NCBI GenBank assembly: GCA_030267565.1
Contig: BRXU01000029.1
Span: 1,285,001 to 1,349,000 of the forward strand
Direction of reading: 5' to 3'
Source: Pleodorina starrii
Taxonomy: Eukaryota > Chlorophyta > Chlorophyceae > Chlamydomonadales > Volvocaceae
DNA length: 64,000 nucleotides
Shown here: one piece after another, positions 45,220-56,800 of the stretch
How the letters are laid out: every line of letters starts with the position of its first letter
Position numbering within the stretch: the stretch's first letter is position 1
The notes under the pieces: model-generated
Told to the model about the DNA's origin: nothing
Database searches by the model: none
The model's input: the letters and a program-made list of their open reading frames with translations, nothing else
Position numbers and translations under genes: made by a program

Positions 45220-48200
45220 TCAGATCTCCTGCATGTGGAAGCGAGTCACCGCGTCCGGGCAGTGCGGGTGCTCCCGAATGCCCCGATCCAGATCGCTCGA
45301 GCCAACCAGCAGCACCACACCTGGGGAGCGACGGGGGGGGGGAAGTGGAGTGGGGTGTCAGCGACGTGGGGGTTATCCAAGTACAGGCCGGAGCCCGTGA
45401 ACGGTGACGTAACGGGGGGCCCACGAGGGAGGGCGGGCGAAAGGCGGTCGGTAAAGGGGTGGGGTTGGGGCGGAGTGGGGTGGCGCACGGCGTGGTGCAT
45501 CAAGTGGGTGTGGGCAGGGAGCGGTTACCGCAAAGCGCGTGCGGCACACAGTGTCGGCTTACGGGTATGCGAAAGATGCAACGCCAACACCCCACCTCCC
45601 GACTGACCTCTCCCACACGCCCCCCCTCCCCGCCGGCTACCAACCAACCACAAGCACCACCCCCAATTGGTTCCACATACAAAGCAACGCCATGTACGGC
45701 AGCCAGGCATCGAAGGCACCCGCCGCTACCTGCGTACGACAGGTCCCGCCCACGAGACTCGACATTGGCGTCGGTGTAGTGCGCGAGGCCGCTCAGCGGC
45801 AGCGACTGCCAGGCGGCCGCCGCCGCCTGCTTGCTGAAGTTGATGGCGCCTCTCTGACCCTGGATGGACCGGTACTCGTCCCACACCATCTACGTCGGTG
45901 TCCGCGCATGAGCACGAGCACGGTCGCACGAGCACGGTCAGGGCAGAGGGCGGGGCAGGGCAGGCAGGTGGGTGGGTGGGTGGGAGGGCAACGTCATACT
46001 CGGCCAGGGGGCGGCGGGGGCTTTTGCACGCCCCAGCGCATCAGACCCCGAACATACGGTCCCACGGGTCAGCGACGGGTAAAGAAGACGGGACCGCAGG
46101 TTGCTGCCCAAGGCACCGAGACGAGCTCCGCTGCGGGAGCTCTGCTGTAAGGGCCCCTCGGGCGTCTCGTCCCGCCTCGAGCGTACCCAACCCCGTCCCC
46201 CCTGGGGCGCGTGTCCGTGTCCATGTCCCTCTGGGGTTTTGTAGTCGTACATAGGCCCCAGCGAGGCGCCCTACTTTCGGGGTCCGAGGCAAGGGGGACC
46301 GGCGGGTGGTGAGAGGGGTGGGTGCCGGCTGTCGGCCCATCCGTACGGCAGTTGGACTACGGCAGCGCACGGTCGTACGCAAAACCCCTCGCCCCCTCCC
46401 GGCGCGTGTGTCGTACCTCAAAGTTGCACAGCGCCGTGCCCTTCCGCAGCAGCCGGTGCGCCGCCACCAGCAGCACCAGCGACAGCACCGGCAGCCCCGA
46501 AACCACGTCAATCTGCGCCAACCACCAACGGTCAAGGGCGCGAGGAGGATGTACGATCTATGTCATGTTAGGATGGCACCGGCGGCAGGACAAGAGGGCA
46601 GGGGGCAGGGGGGCGAGGGCCCAGGGATAGACCACGGCCTCCGGAAGAGGGCGGGGGGCCCACGAGGTTGCTGGGTCCCGGAGGGGGCCCAGGCACCCGA
46701 CCGTTCCTGTTGTCAAGATGACCGGCAAACAGACGAGGACAGAGGGGGCTACGAGGCCCAGCAGCCCCGGGCCCATGCATGACCCCGGCCGGCCAAGCTG
46801 GTCCCGGTGCGCCTCTCACCAGCGCCCGCTCCGGTGAGTCCACAACGTTGCGCAGCGCCGCCAGCAAGTGAGCGGGACCCAGCATCGGAGGCGGCGGCAC
46901 CGCCGCCGCCGCTGCGGCGGCGGCGGCGCCCCCCCGCCGCAGATCCTCCCCCCACGCCGCCAGCGCCGCCTCCGCCGCCAGCGCCACATGTTGCGGAGGT
47001 GCGCCGATCAGCGCCAACTTGGACAGGTACTCCTGCAGTTGGTTGACGGTTAACCGGTTTTAGTTGGTCAGTTAATCGGTTGGTTGGTTGTGATTACAGC
47101 GCCGGATTTGGATCGGATCATTTGCGGTGGCAAACCGGTCCGGGAAAGCGCAACCACGACTGCATCACCACCTCTCCTTCCCCCGATTGGGCCGACGCCA
47201 GTTCCCGCAGCCGCTCCGCCACACCTACACCCACACCCGCATCCCCGACCAGCACACACGCACACGCCCCGGCGGCCCCAACCCCAACCCGCCAAGTGGA
47301 AACCCACCGCGATCCGGACGTCCCTCAGTGCCGCCGCCACGCCGCTGTTGTGTGCCACCGCCGCCGCCTCGCTAATCCCCGCCAAGTCCGCCATGCCGGG
47401 GTGCAGCGCCAACATGTCGTACAGCAGCCCGTCGTACGAATCGGCGGCGGCACCGTCGGACCCGGACCCGGACGCGCCGCCAGCGGCGGCGGCGCCGCCG
47501 CCGCCGGTGGGGCTCCTGGCGGCGCTGCCGCCGCCGCCGCCGCCGGGACTTGAGCTGGCGGCGGGCCCCGCCGTTGCGCCCAGCACCTGCGATGTACGAC
47601 GGGGAAAGGTGGCCAAAACCATTTTCAATACACGCGGGAGCAGTCCCGCTCCCCCCCAGGAAGGAGGAGGAGGAGGAGGCGGAGGAGGGGGCCGAAAGGA
47701 CGGTCCTTGAAGCTGTATGATGGTACCTGGGAAGGCGAACCCGGACGAGTCAAAGGACGGGCGGCGACACCCACGGGACTATCCGGCCCTGGCCCGCAGT
47801 CCCTCAAAGCATCGCCTGGGTCAGTCTATCGGGGTGCGCATTGGCAGTCGGCGTAAAGCAAACGCCAGACTCCGCAGCGGCACCATCCGGCCTCTCGGCC
47901 CTGGGCCCCCGGTCCATCACAGCCCCCACCCCTTCACGGGCCACTTCCCGCCCACCCCACCCCCCTTGCTAAGTTTCACACTTAGGGTCTGCGTGCGTTT
48001 GCCTGCGTCGCCCCCGTCCCTTCGCTGCGGTTTCCATCTTTATTACCTCTTTCCCCTTCCCCCCTCTCGGTTTGTAAATAACGTCCTCTGCTGTTTTGCA
48101 AGCTTACCTCGCTGTTCTTTTGCAGATGAGACGGAATTCTTCTGTTACGTTACCGTTCACGGGCTCCGGCCTATACGTGGATAACCCCAAAACACACACG

Positions 48201-48676
48201 CACACACACAGACTCACACACGCCCACCTCGTCCTGCGCGGGTGCCGGGAAGGTGACCAGCACCCGGCGGCGCCCCACCCGACTCAGCACTCTCTTCTCC
48301 AGGTCCTCAGCCACGTTGTGCGCCGAGCTCACGCCGATCACCGCAGCCTGGATCTTGCTGTCCTGTGTGTCGTACAATCGTACAATAGTGTACAACGCAC
48401 GCAAGCGACATGAGAAGGGAAGGAGGGGAGGAGCAGAGCGGGGCAGGAGGACAGGCGCGTTCTAGGAAGGCGCGATGTGGGGTGCGGAGCTTATCGTTAG
48501 GAGGACAAAGCCGGGAGCTCGGGAGCTCGGGAGCTGGGCTCCTCCAGAGGAAGGACGAATCACGACTTGGCTGAGCTGGGGCAAAGGCGTGGTAAGGGAG
48601 CGGAGCATTGCGGCGGCTCCAAGGGCGCAGAAACGAACAGAACGGAACAGGTGGGTGGGGCAAAGGACCGCGCTTT

Positions 48677-48737
<61 letters not shown>

Positions 48738-50678
48738 TGTGTGTTATCAATTCCCGTGGGGCCACAGGGTAGAAGAGCTAAAGGGGTGGAGGGGGGTTCC
48801 CTGGGAGTGTGTGGAGCTCCTGGAGCATAGCTGGCAAAGCTCCTCCTCCGGCAGCAGATGCTGCCCGACCCCGTACCCACCCCCCAGCGAGATACAAGAC
48901 CCTAAAACCCCCTCGCCTGCAACATGTCTAGCAGGTAGTAGAGCATCTGCTGCTTGCCCTTCTTGGCGTACTGCTGGAACTCGTCCACCAGGAATACCAC
49001 CTTCTTCAGGCACCTGGGGAGGAGGGGAGGGGGACGAGCAGCGGGCGAGGGTGATGGAGGTAGCGCTCCAGGGAGGGGCGGCAGGGCAGGGAGCAAGGGG
49101 GGCCGGGGTGTGGTAGCGCGGTGGAGTCAGGGTGGGCGCCTTGCATGGCGGCGGGGGTAGGAACGGAGAACCGCGGCAGCGCTGCCCCGGCGACGGTGGC
49201 GGGGGAAAAAGGGGGGGGGCGAGGAGGCGAAGCAGGAGGAAGTAACGGAGGGGGCAGTGGCGGGCGCGGCGAGGTGCCGAGGGCGATGGCCGGGGAAAGA
49301 GAGAGGAGCAAAACGCAAACCGGTCGGCTGTCTGTCGCTGACCCTCCCTACCCTCGCCTCTCCCGTCGCCTCCGTCCCTCCGCTGCGGTGTCTTCGTCAT
49401 TACCCCTGCTCTTCCAGTCCCCTGCCCTTCTAGTCCTCCTATTCGCCTTCCACCCCCCCCCAAAGCCCAGCGCCCGAACACGCACTTGTACAGGGCGTGC
49501 AGCATGCCCTTCAGAAACACCAGGTTCTCGTCAAACGTTGCCGACTTGACGAATTTCTGCCCAAAGTCACGACACAGCTGCCGGGCGACCTCTTGGAATG
49601 CCGTACGCTCGTCCGGCTGCAGCAGGCCGTTCAGCCGCACCACGCCCACGTTCCGCACGGCGGTCATTGGGGCCGCGCCAGCGGCGGCGGCGCCCGCCGC
49701 CGCCGGCGGCTCGACGGTGGCGGTCGAGGTGGCGGCGGTGGCGGTTGTGATGGCGACGGGCGGGCCGTTGTGTTTGGCGCACACCTCCTGCAGCGCTCGC
49801 TCCACCACCTGCGCATCCGCCGCCGCCGCGAGGAGAGGTGAGGCGAGGGTGGGGGCTTGGGGCGAGGTGGGTGACGACTTGGGCCCCCTCCCTCACATGC
49901 GTTGGGGACCCCCGGGAGCAGCTCCCCGCCCCCCGAGAGAGCCCCCTCGACACGGTGCCGCATCATCGTCATGCTGCTGGTGCTGCTGCTGGCGGTGACG
50001 ACCGCGCATGTGGACCGCTGCAGTGGACAAGGGGCCCCACCGCTGGCCCCCCCCCTGGCTGCACCCTTTCCCAGGGCCCTGTCCGGAGCCGGGGCCGGAG
50101 CCCCCACTCCAACAACATCACCACCACCGCCGCCGCCACCACCACGAGTAGCAACAGAAACCAGCGACAGCGTGACTTTTCCGACGCTCCGAAGCAGATA
50201 TGGCCGGCGTGAGAGCTGAGGGAACGCGACGCGGCGCTCTCACCAGCGATTTGCCGGTGCCGGGCGGTCCGAGCACCAGCAGCGAGGCGTTTCCGTTGTG
50301 GGAGCTCACCGCCTCGTCCAACACGCGCACCAGGTCGTCCTTGATGCGCCGAAGCGACGGCCGCAGCGGCACCAGCGCCGCCGCGGGGCAGCCCGCGTCA
50401 ACGACGGCCTCTCGCAGCAGGCTGCTGCAGGACTCCCAGGCCTGGAAGCTGGCGGCGGCAGCTGTAGGAAGCTGGGCCTCGTCCGCGGTGGTGGTGCGGG
50501 CGGGCGACGAGACGCCAGCTGTCCGTTTGGATGGGGATGGACTGCCGCACTGCATGCTGTTGGAGCCGGCGCCGGCCTTGCTGGGCGTATGGGTGGATTG
50601 ATGTCGTGGCGGCTGTTCTCGGTCGCGTCGCTTTCGCGGTGACGGCGACCCGACGCCCGGGCCCTGCTGCTTGCCCAT
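45220..50678 (-). CDS. ORC4: Origin recognition complex subunit 4
   Basis: ORC4 is an AAA+ subunit of the complex that marks replication origins and loads MCM helicase in the nucleus. Nine exons keep frame, from the start codon: 50678-50244, 49808-49486, 49013-48917, 48362-48228, 47586-47308, 47032-46820, 46512-46417, 45889-45730, 45320-45220, coding 612 residues. The first 70 residues are basic and Ser/Pro-rich. Walker A GPPGTGKS is at 137-144. VVRLNGLLQPDERTAFQEVA and ARQLCRDFG follow. Walker B is VVFLVDEFQQYA (about 258-269), then QQMLYYLLDMLQ, and VIGVSSAHNVAEDLEKRVLS (sensor and arginine-finger region). An A/G/S-rich insert lies within the winged-helix-side half. The C-terminal part (LPVLSLVLLVAAHRLL, MVWDEYRSI) fits ORC4 but is more diverged. 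Intron 3 appears to use a GC donor. Confidence 0.9.
45367..45405 (-). repeat. Family A repeat in ORC4 intron 8 (sense)
   Basis: On the minus strand it reads CACCGTTCACGGGCTCCGGC followed by CTGTACTTGGATAACCCCC, similar over about 45 bases to the copy at 48143-48188 but in the opposite orientation. It ends about 45 bp before the splice acceptor of the last exon. Confidence 0.88.
48015..48050 (+). repeat. Family B repeat in ORC4 intron 4 (antisense)
   Basis: CCCTTCGCTGCGGTTTCC is followed by ATCTTTATTACC, a clear family B core. It lies in the same intron as a family A copy. Confidence 0.75.
48143..48188 (+). repeat. Family A repeat in ORC4 intron 4 (antisense)
   Basis: The fullest copy: TGTTACGTTACCGTTCACGG then GCTCCGGCCTATACGTGGAT then AACCCC. 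It lies about 40 bp inside the 5' end of the intron on the minus strand. Confidence 0.9.
48679..48745. repeat. (GT)n microsatellite in ORC4 intron 3
   Basis: About 28 GT dinucleotides in a row, then a few imperfect ones, next to the family C repeat. Confidence 0.97.
48758..48899 (+). repeat. Dispersed intronic repeat, family C, copy 2
   Basis: Strongly similar over about 140 bp to 1963-2104. It is antisense to ORC4 and ends about 17 bp from the GC splice donor of exon 3, so on the gene strand the element starts almost at the intron's 5' end. Confidence 0.85.
49371..49408 (+). repeat. Family B repeat in ORC4 intron 2 (antisense)
   Basis: CCCTCCGCTGCGGTGTCTTC is followed by GTCATTACCCC, matching the family B core. 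Confidence 0.75.
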
Positions 50679-51110
50679 GTGGTGTCAGCTGAATGGGACA
50701 CAGGTGAAGTTCGATGTTTGGGACTGCTGTTATATGGAGTCGCTCAGTTACATATCACTGCCATTATTGGGAGCGAGCAATTCACTAGGTGGCGCCGCGG
50801 AAACACGTCTAAAGATGGACCTCGCGCAATTTTTGTGTCGAACTGCTGGTTCCAAAATCCAACTATTACCACCATATGGCGAGTGCTAAATGGATCATCC
50901 GTGAGCCGTCACAAGTATTGTGGCCAAGGCCAGTTTTCGCCCCCATTCAGAAACCCTCCCTCCCGCGCTTCTGGCAGTACGGCGTACGGCGCATCAGTGA
51001 GACTCTTTCCTCTCAACCGACGATCACCTATGGTTAGCAGTGTTGGACATATTGAGTGGCGTGACAATAATTTCTTTCTACCTTTCAATTAAGGAATCTA
51101 GCGTCCCAAT
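50679..51110. promoter_or_regulatory. Shared upstream region of ORC4 and Ycf33
   Basis: The start codons of the two divergent genes are 432 bp apart. The part nearest Ycf33 is AT-richer. No exact promoter motif is certain. Confidence 0.55.
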
Positions 51111-51650
51111 ATGCAGTCTACTATCAAGGTGTCGCGAGCTTTTACTAGCGCGCCTCGCGTGCAGCGATCCTCGCAACGTGTACGAAAGAATCACATCCGT
51201 GTTGCTGCACAGCGCGGCAGCAACGAGTGCTCTACATCGGGCTCGGACAACCTCTGGTGGCGATCGCTCGCAACGCTCGATTTGCAAAAGGCGCAGCCAG
51301 TGGCAGCAGCAGCCCTTCTAGCGCTTGGAGTGGCAGCGACTGCGGGCGCGGCGTCCGCGGCGGAGCTGAGCGATGTGCATCATGCACAGCCGCTGGCGGA
51401 GCTAGCGGAGCAGGACTTCTGGGGCAACATCGTGCGCTACGGCCGCTATTTCGTCACCGTCATGCTTGGGACGGGATATGTGATGCTGCGGCCGTTCCAG
51501 TCGATGCTCAAGCGGCCCGTCACCGCGGTGTTCGCCATCGCGGCCCTGGTCGCGCTAGTCCTCGGCACGCGCGTCGCGCTGGAGTTCATGCTGGGGATTA
51601 ACGAGTACGACTACAACCCCGAGAACTTCCGCATCGCCAGCCAGTACTGA
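51111..51650 (+). CDS. ycf33: Ycf33 (DUF751) protein, nuclear-coded plastid precursor
   Basis: Single-exon gene of 179 residues starting at ATG. The C-terminal 80 residues match the DUF751/Ycf33 family of cyanobacteria and plastids: FWGNIVRYGRYFVTVMLG, RPFQSMLKRPVTAVFAIAAL and the second membrane segment VALVLGTRVALEFMLG. The family is plastid-encoded in red algae and nuclear in plants; its function is unknown, and it has two membrane spans. Residues 1-60 are basic and Ser/Thr-rich, as in a chloroplast transit peptide. A hydrophobic alanine-rich stretch (AAALLALGVAATAG) ending in ASAAE follows, which looks like a second, thylakoid-type signal with an AxA cleavage site. This would place the mature protein in the thylakoid membrane (inference). 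Divergent from ORC4. Confidence 0.87.
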   Translation: MQSTIKVSRAFTSAPRVQRSSQRVRKNHIRVAAQRGSNECSTSGSDNLWWRSLATLDLQKAQPVAAAALLALGVAATAGAASAAELSDVHHAQPLAELAEQDFWGNIVRYGRYFVTVMLGTGYVMLRPFQSMLKRPVTAVFAIAALVALVLGTRVALEFMLGINEYDYNPENFRIASQY

Positions 51651-53229
51651 GCGTCAATGCGCGGACCTGGCGGGTGTTTGGGTGGCGCGTCAGGCCCGGC
51701 GCAGCCCCCCTTCCCCAGGAGAGGAGGCGCCCTGTTGATGTCGGCATCTGACAATTCCCAGCTGAGGGGTGGCGCTCAGAAAGTTTTGTCACCGTGATTG
51801 CTATCCCGGCGTTTTGGTTGGCTTGGTCTCATTCGGCCGGGTCTATTGTAGACCCGACCATGTGTTGTTAGGGTCCATGTGTATGACACTTGTGGAGTGA
51901 AACTTCTCCTCGCACACATGCACACACACGCACACACACGCAATACGCACGCGGAACGCGCGCACTGGGAGGTTCGGCGACGGGAGGTGGATTACCGGAA
52001 TTCCGTGTGTACGGCATCCTGTCGGTATGTGTGCGGTGCGAAGAGGCGGTGGTGGACATTAACCTGGAATGGCAGCCCCGGCAGCTTTTGACCCCTCGGT
52101 TGCGGACTGCCTGATGCTGTTGAATTGGGCTCGTGGGGCGGATCGGCGAAGGCAGCGTTTGGGGGCGGCTGTAAACTGTACGGATGGATGGCGACGTGCG
52201 GTCCTTGCTCTGCGGCTGTTTTGCACGGCAAAGGCGCTGATGGCTGGCAGACGGGGCCCACGCGAGGCCGCCTTTGCAGAGAGATATGCCCAGGCGTGTG
52301 CATCGTACGTCCCGCCGTGTGGCGCGGACAGTGTTACTTACATGATGTCAAGAACTATCCACCCTCGTTCAGTTTGCGCTGTCTGCAGCAGTGCGTGAGG
52401 TATTAGACGTCCGCGGAAGGTCACCACAGGCACAACAGATCAGCCCGACAGGTGGGAGCGCCGCCGGGGTGTCACGTGTCAGCCACGGCCGCCATCCCTG
52501 ATGTCTCATCCGGTTAACCACCTGGAGAGGAGAGAAGGGAAACCACGTGCCCTGGCTGGCTGGCTGCTTATCACGTGGCGTGTTGCAACATCCGTCGTAG
52601 CGCAGCGACTGTCGCAACCAAACATCACGCACGGAACAAAGCGCGACCCGATACCCGAACTTATTTACTACCGGTACTGCGACGCATTCGGGCGACGTAG
52701 CGCTGGCATGTAGCCCTGAAGACCCTTCCCTGGTACCGCGTCCAGTCTGACCGACCGCAACTGTAAATGCCCACCCACCATCACCCACCATCGACGCTAA
52801 ATAAACAAGTCGAGTCACCACTGCAATTAGTTCTGATGCGCATGCGGGCAACCCCTCCCTGACTCCCTGGCTGGCGTGCCAACTCCAGGGATTGTGTCAG
52901 CGCAACTGAAAGCGTGACACACACGAAGTCACAAACTGCAGGCCCAGCGGGCAGTCGGCTCACTCTTTCCGCGCATCTGGAGTCCAGAGCCCACCTTGTC
53001 AACTATGGCAAACGCATATCGATGGTAAGAAAGAACAAAGATGAGGACAATCATAAATGTTGTCTCCAGGGAGGGAGGCGCAACGCGGCACGGAGCGGCT
53101 CACGAGCGCGGGGCAGACACGCCAATGCAGGTGGCGCGCGCAGCTGCCAGCCTCCCGAGTCCCCACCTCCCCCGGCGGGAAGGGGCAGGTGGGCAGACGG
53201 CGCTTGACATGCCTCTGTTCCCCACCCCA

Positions 53230-53250
53230 CGGCCTATACGTGGACAACCC
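53230..53250 (+). repeat. Family A repeat outside a predicted intron
   Basis: GGCCTATACGTGGACAACCC matches the right two thirds of the family A core with one change, and runs into a long C tract. Confidence 0.75.
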
Positions 53251-53494
53251 CCCCCCCCAACCGCCTCTGACCCTGCCCGCCTTCCCGCAACTGCCGCAAC
53301 CAACTTTCCAGCCCTGCGCCCGCCTCCTGGCGGACGCCACCGCTCCCAGCCGTATCGCAGGCACGGAATCAAGTGTCTTATCCGCCCCCAGTGCCTGCAA
53401 GGCAACCCCCCTCACTCGCGCTTCCGGTCTTGGTAAGGTCAATAAAAGGTACGTTCGTTGAGTACCGACCCTGCCGGGTTCAGGGGTTCAGGGT

Positions 53495-53560
53495 CCGGTC
53501 GCTAATGCCGTCTCCATCCCTTCGCTGCGGTATAGTTTTCCCTTGCCCCTTCGCCGCAGG
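53495..53560 (+). repeat. Family B repeat outside a predicted intron
   Basis: GGTCCGGTCGCTAATGCCGT followed by CTCCATCCCTTCGCTGCGGT matches the unit in ceramide synthase intron 6 (54272-54332, other strand). It ends in CCCCTTCGCCGCAG, an acceptor-like sequence. Confidence 0.8.
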
Positions 53561-53897
53561 ACCCGGTGCCGCCCCAACCTCACTCGACATGCAGAAACAC
53601 ATTCGTTCGTTCGGCGCCCCGTCCCCCACACAGCTCCGTCCCCTGCCGCTGCCGCCTGCCTATTCCACCAGCCAAGCCTCCAGCCTATCTCCGAGCCCAA
53701 CAGCTTCTCCGTCCCTTCATTCCACATCGCACTTCACTTGACACCACCAGACAAAACCCAAAAACCCAAACCTCAGAGAACCAGTCACACGCTCGACGCT
53801 CCGCCCCCAGTCCTGTGCCCCTGACTCCTCCTCCTCCTCCTCCTCCTCCTTCCCCTCCTCCTCCCCCCCCCCGCTTCCGCCGCGTCAATCCTCCTTC

Positions 53898-56800
53898 TCA
53901 GTCCTCCTTCTCCCGGATGTCCTCCCCCCGGCCCTTAAGCAGCGCCATGTAGGCAACCTGCAGAATCAGCCCGAACCAATACACGTGGAAGCAGTACAGC
54001 ACGCACAGCAGCGCGTTCAGCAGGCCGTGGTGCGGCGGCGTGTAGCCCAGCACACGGACGCTGTCCAGCAGAGTGGAGCGGATGAGCACGGCGGGGAAGG
54101 CCGTCAGGCGCAGCACCGCCCAGGCCACCACGAACAGCCCAAAGGTGGCGTTGGCGGCGGCGTGCTGCTCTGCGTAGTTGAGGCACTTGGCGACCTCCAT
54201 GATGACGTCGTTGATGTCGTGCAGCATCATGATCAGGCAGCCCCACCGCTGGTAACTGCGAGGGGAGGGAGGTAAGAAGAAGATATCGCAGCGGAGACGG
54301 AGACGGCGTTAGCGAACGGACCCGGAACTGCGAGGGGAGGGGGGTCAGGGAGTGATATGCTCCTTTATGTAACGAGGGGAGGGAGGAGAGCGGGTGGGCG
54401 TGAATGGGGAGGGAGAAGGGGGAGGGGTAAGAGGTTGACTGAGCGGGAGTCGCGCTGGCCACTATCCCACGATGATACGTGCAGTGGGTCGAACCCAGGA
54501 GACGCACGCGGCGCCACAACCCCTCTCCTGTCTCCTCCCACTGCCAGGCCCTGGAGCCTGGACCCGCAGGGCATGGTGCCGTGGGGGCAGTAACAACGCA
54601 CCGATACCCGCTCCCTTCCGCAGCCCTCCCCTCCCTTTCCCCTTTCCCTCAACCCCCCCTCCCTTTCCCTCTCCCTCCCCTTCTTCCTCCCCCGACACAC
54701 ACACACCCTGTTCCCTCCCCCGTTCCGTCCCCTCCCCTTCCCCCGCCCCCCCTTCTGTTCCCGCCCCCCCCCCGCCCGACCGCTCCCTCCGTCACGGATC
54801 TGCGGTAACTCTCTTCCTTCCCTCCCTCCGCCGCCCTCCCCCTGCCCCTACCCGCTTATGTAGTTGTAGTAGATGAGCACCACCGTGCAGCAGTGGTGCG
54901 TCTGCATCACCCAGTAGTCGCTGCGGGGCACCTCCCACAGAGCCAGGGTGAAGGTGGTGGAGAGGTAGTAGGCCAGCTGGGAGAAGAACAGCAGCCGCAT
55001 AAGGGGACTGCCAGGAGGGGGGTGCCAGGAGGTCAGTGAGGCAGGGGAAATAAGGGCAATGTGATGATATAGAACCGCAGCGGTGGAGCGATGCAGGGGG
55101 CCTCGCGTTCTCGCGACTCCCACTTACCAGGAGGGCTTGTCCCCACAGGACGAGCTCTCTCCACATGACATGAGCACACGACACGCCCACTTCCTGCCGC
55201 GCCCCCTAGCGCCCCTCCCGCCCCCACCCATCTCCCCCAAGCCCCGGCAGTCAGCCAGCTGCGCTACTCACAGCTCTGGCTGGTTGGGCCAGCCCACCCA
55301 GTAGTCCTTGGGCCTCCAGAACCAGGGCTCACGGTGCGTGATGGCCACCTCCAGAGCCAGCATGGAGCCGTAGGCGGTCATCTGGAGGGAGGGAGGGAGG
55401 GGTAGCGTAGCGAAGTTTTGATGTCCATACATACATGCAGGCAAACATACAGGCAAGAAAGGGAGGGGTCTGGAGCAGGGCGAGGAAGGGACATTTCAAG
55501 GGCTTGGGAAGGAGAGAGCTAAGGGGGGGAGTGGATGAAGGGGTATTCAACGAAAATGGGGTCAAATGTGTCAGATGGCTACATATGATTGTGCAATGGT
55601 TAAAGACGATCTTCGCAGGGACGCGACAGTTCTGGGCGGCGCGGGAAAAAAAGTGTAGATGAAATTCAACCCATCTGAATGCCCCGCGCGCCATCCCTGC
55701 CGGCGGAATGTGGCTCGGCGGGACGTTCATCCAGAGCCGCGCGTCCGTGCCAGCGGCACGGCCACTGCGGCCATACGTTGCGCTCAGGCGCCGGGGCTTC
55801 GTATCTTCGTCTGAGTTGAGGAGCTTGTCTGAGTTGAAGAACGCAGACAGGTGTATGACCTATAGAACAGATCCTGTTCAAGTACGGTCATGCTCTGACA
55901 CCAGAAAACCCTGTCTATAACCCCAGACTTCGGACGATGGTGGGTACAAATGTATTTCCCAAAATGCCTACATACAGCAAACTGCAAACTTCCGTATGCT
56001 TTCCAATTGGAAAACATTGCCAAAACAAACAATAAATGCTGACAGGTTTCCCGAAGCCGTCGAGGTACGATCCGGCGGCTTGTGTTGGCGGCGCCGGCGG
56101 CGGCGGCGGCTGTGTACTGCAGTGTACGGCATACCGACCTCCTCGTGCTTCCAAGCGTACACCAGCTGCACAGCCCGCAGAGAGAAAAATAACGAGTGGG
56201 CGGTCCCCTCTCGCAGACCACGCAGCGCAGCAGCCGCCATTTCGACGGGGCTGGCGGGGTCGCGAGCCCTCGGCCGTTTGGGGTCGGCATCTCGGGGCAC
56301 CGACCCCTGGGTCGGAGCTGCTGAACGGACCGAAGGACCGAAGGACCGATGGACGGACGGACGGACGGACGGGCGGACGGATGGGCGGATGCGCGGACGG
56401 ATGGGCGGATGGGCGGACCCACCTTCCAGAAGGATTCGCACATCTTGGTGACGCGCTCCCGCTGCTTGGTGCCGCGGAGCACCCGAGTGGCCACGGGCTG
56501 TAAGGCGGGGGGTTCAAGGCGGGAGAAAGCGGGGACAGCAGCAGCAGGGGAAGGGGGGAGGGGGGGTGCGGCGGGGGCGAAGCGCACCACTGGGGAGATG
56601 TGGGAGAGGCGGAGTGAGGCGGCGCTATCAGCCAGCCGAGAGCAAGCGTAAGCAGTCGGCGACTGGCGGGGTCGGAGATGCTGAAGGTGCGGGGCGGGCG
56701 GGTTGCTCCGGCGACTGGGCGGCAGCAAAGGGCTGAGGAGCGTGGGAAAGCGCACGCGGGGATTGAGTGTTCGTGTGGTGTGGAGAGTTGGGACGGACGG

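Larger units (their letters stand above)
51651..53897. other. Convergent region between Ycf33 and ceramide synthase
   Basis: No gene recognised. A TGTAA at 52170-52174 could serve Ycf33. Family A (53230-53250) and family B (53495-53560) repeats both occur here outside any predicted intron, with an acceptor-like CCGCAG after the latter, so an intron in the ceramide synthase 3' untranslated part or free copies of the elements are both possible. (CTC)n runs lie at 53824-53862. Confidence 0.5.
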
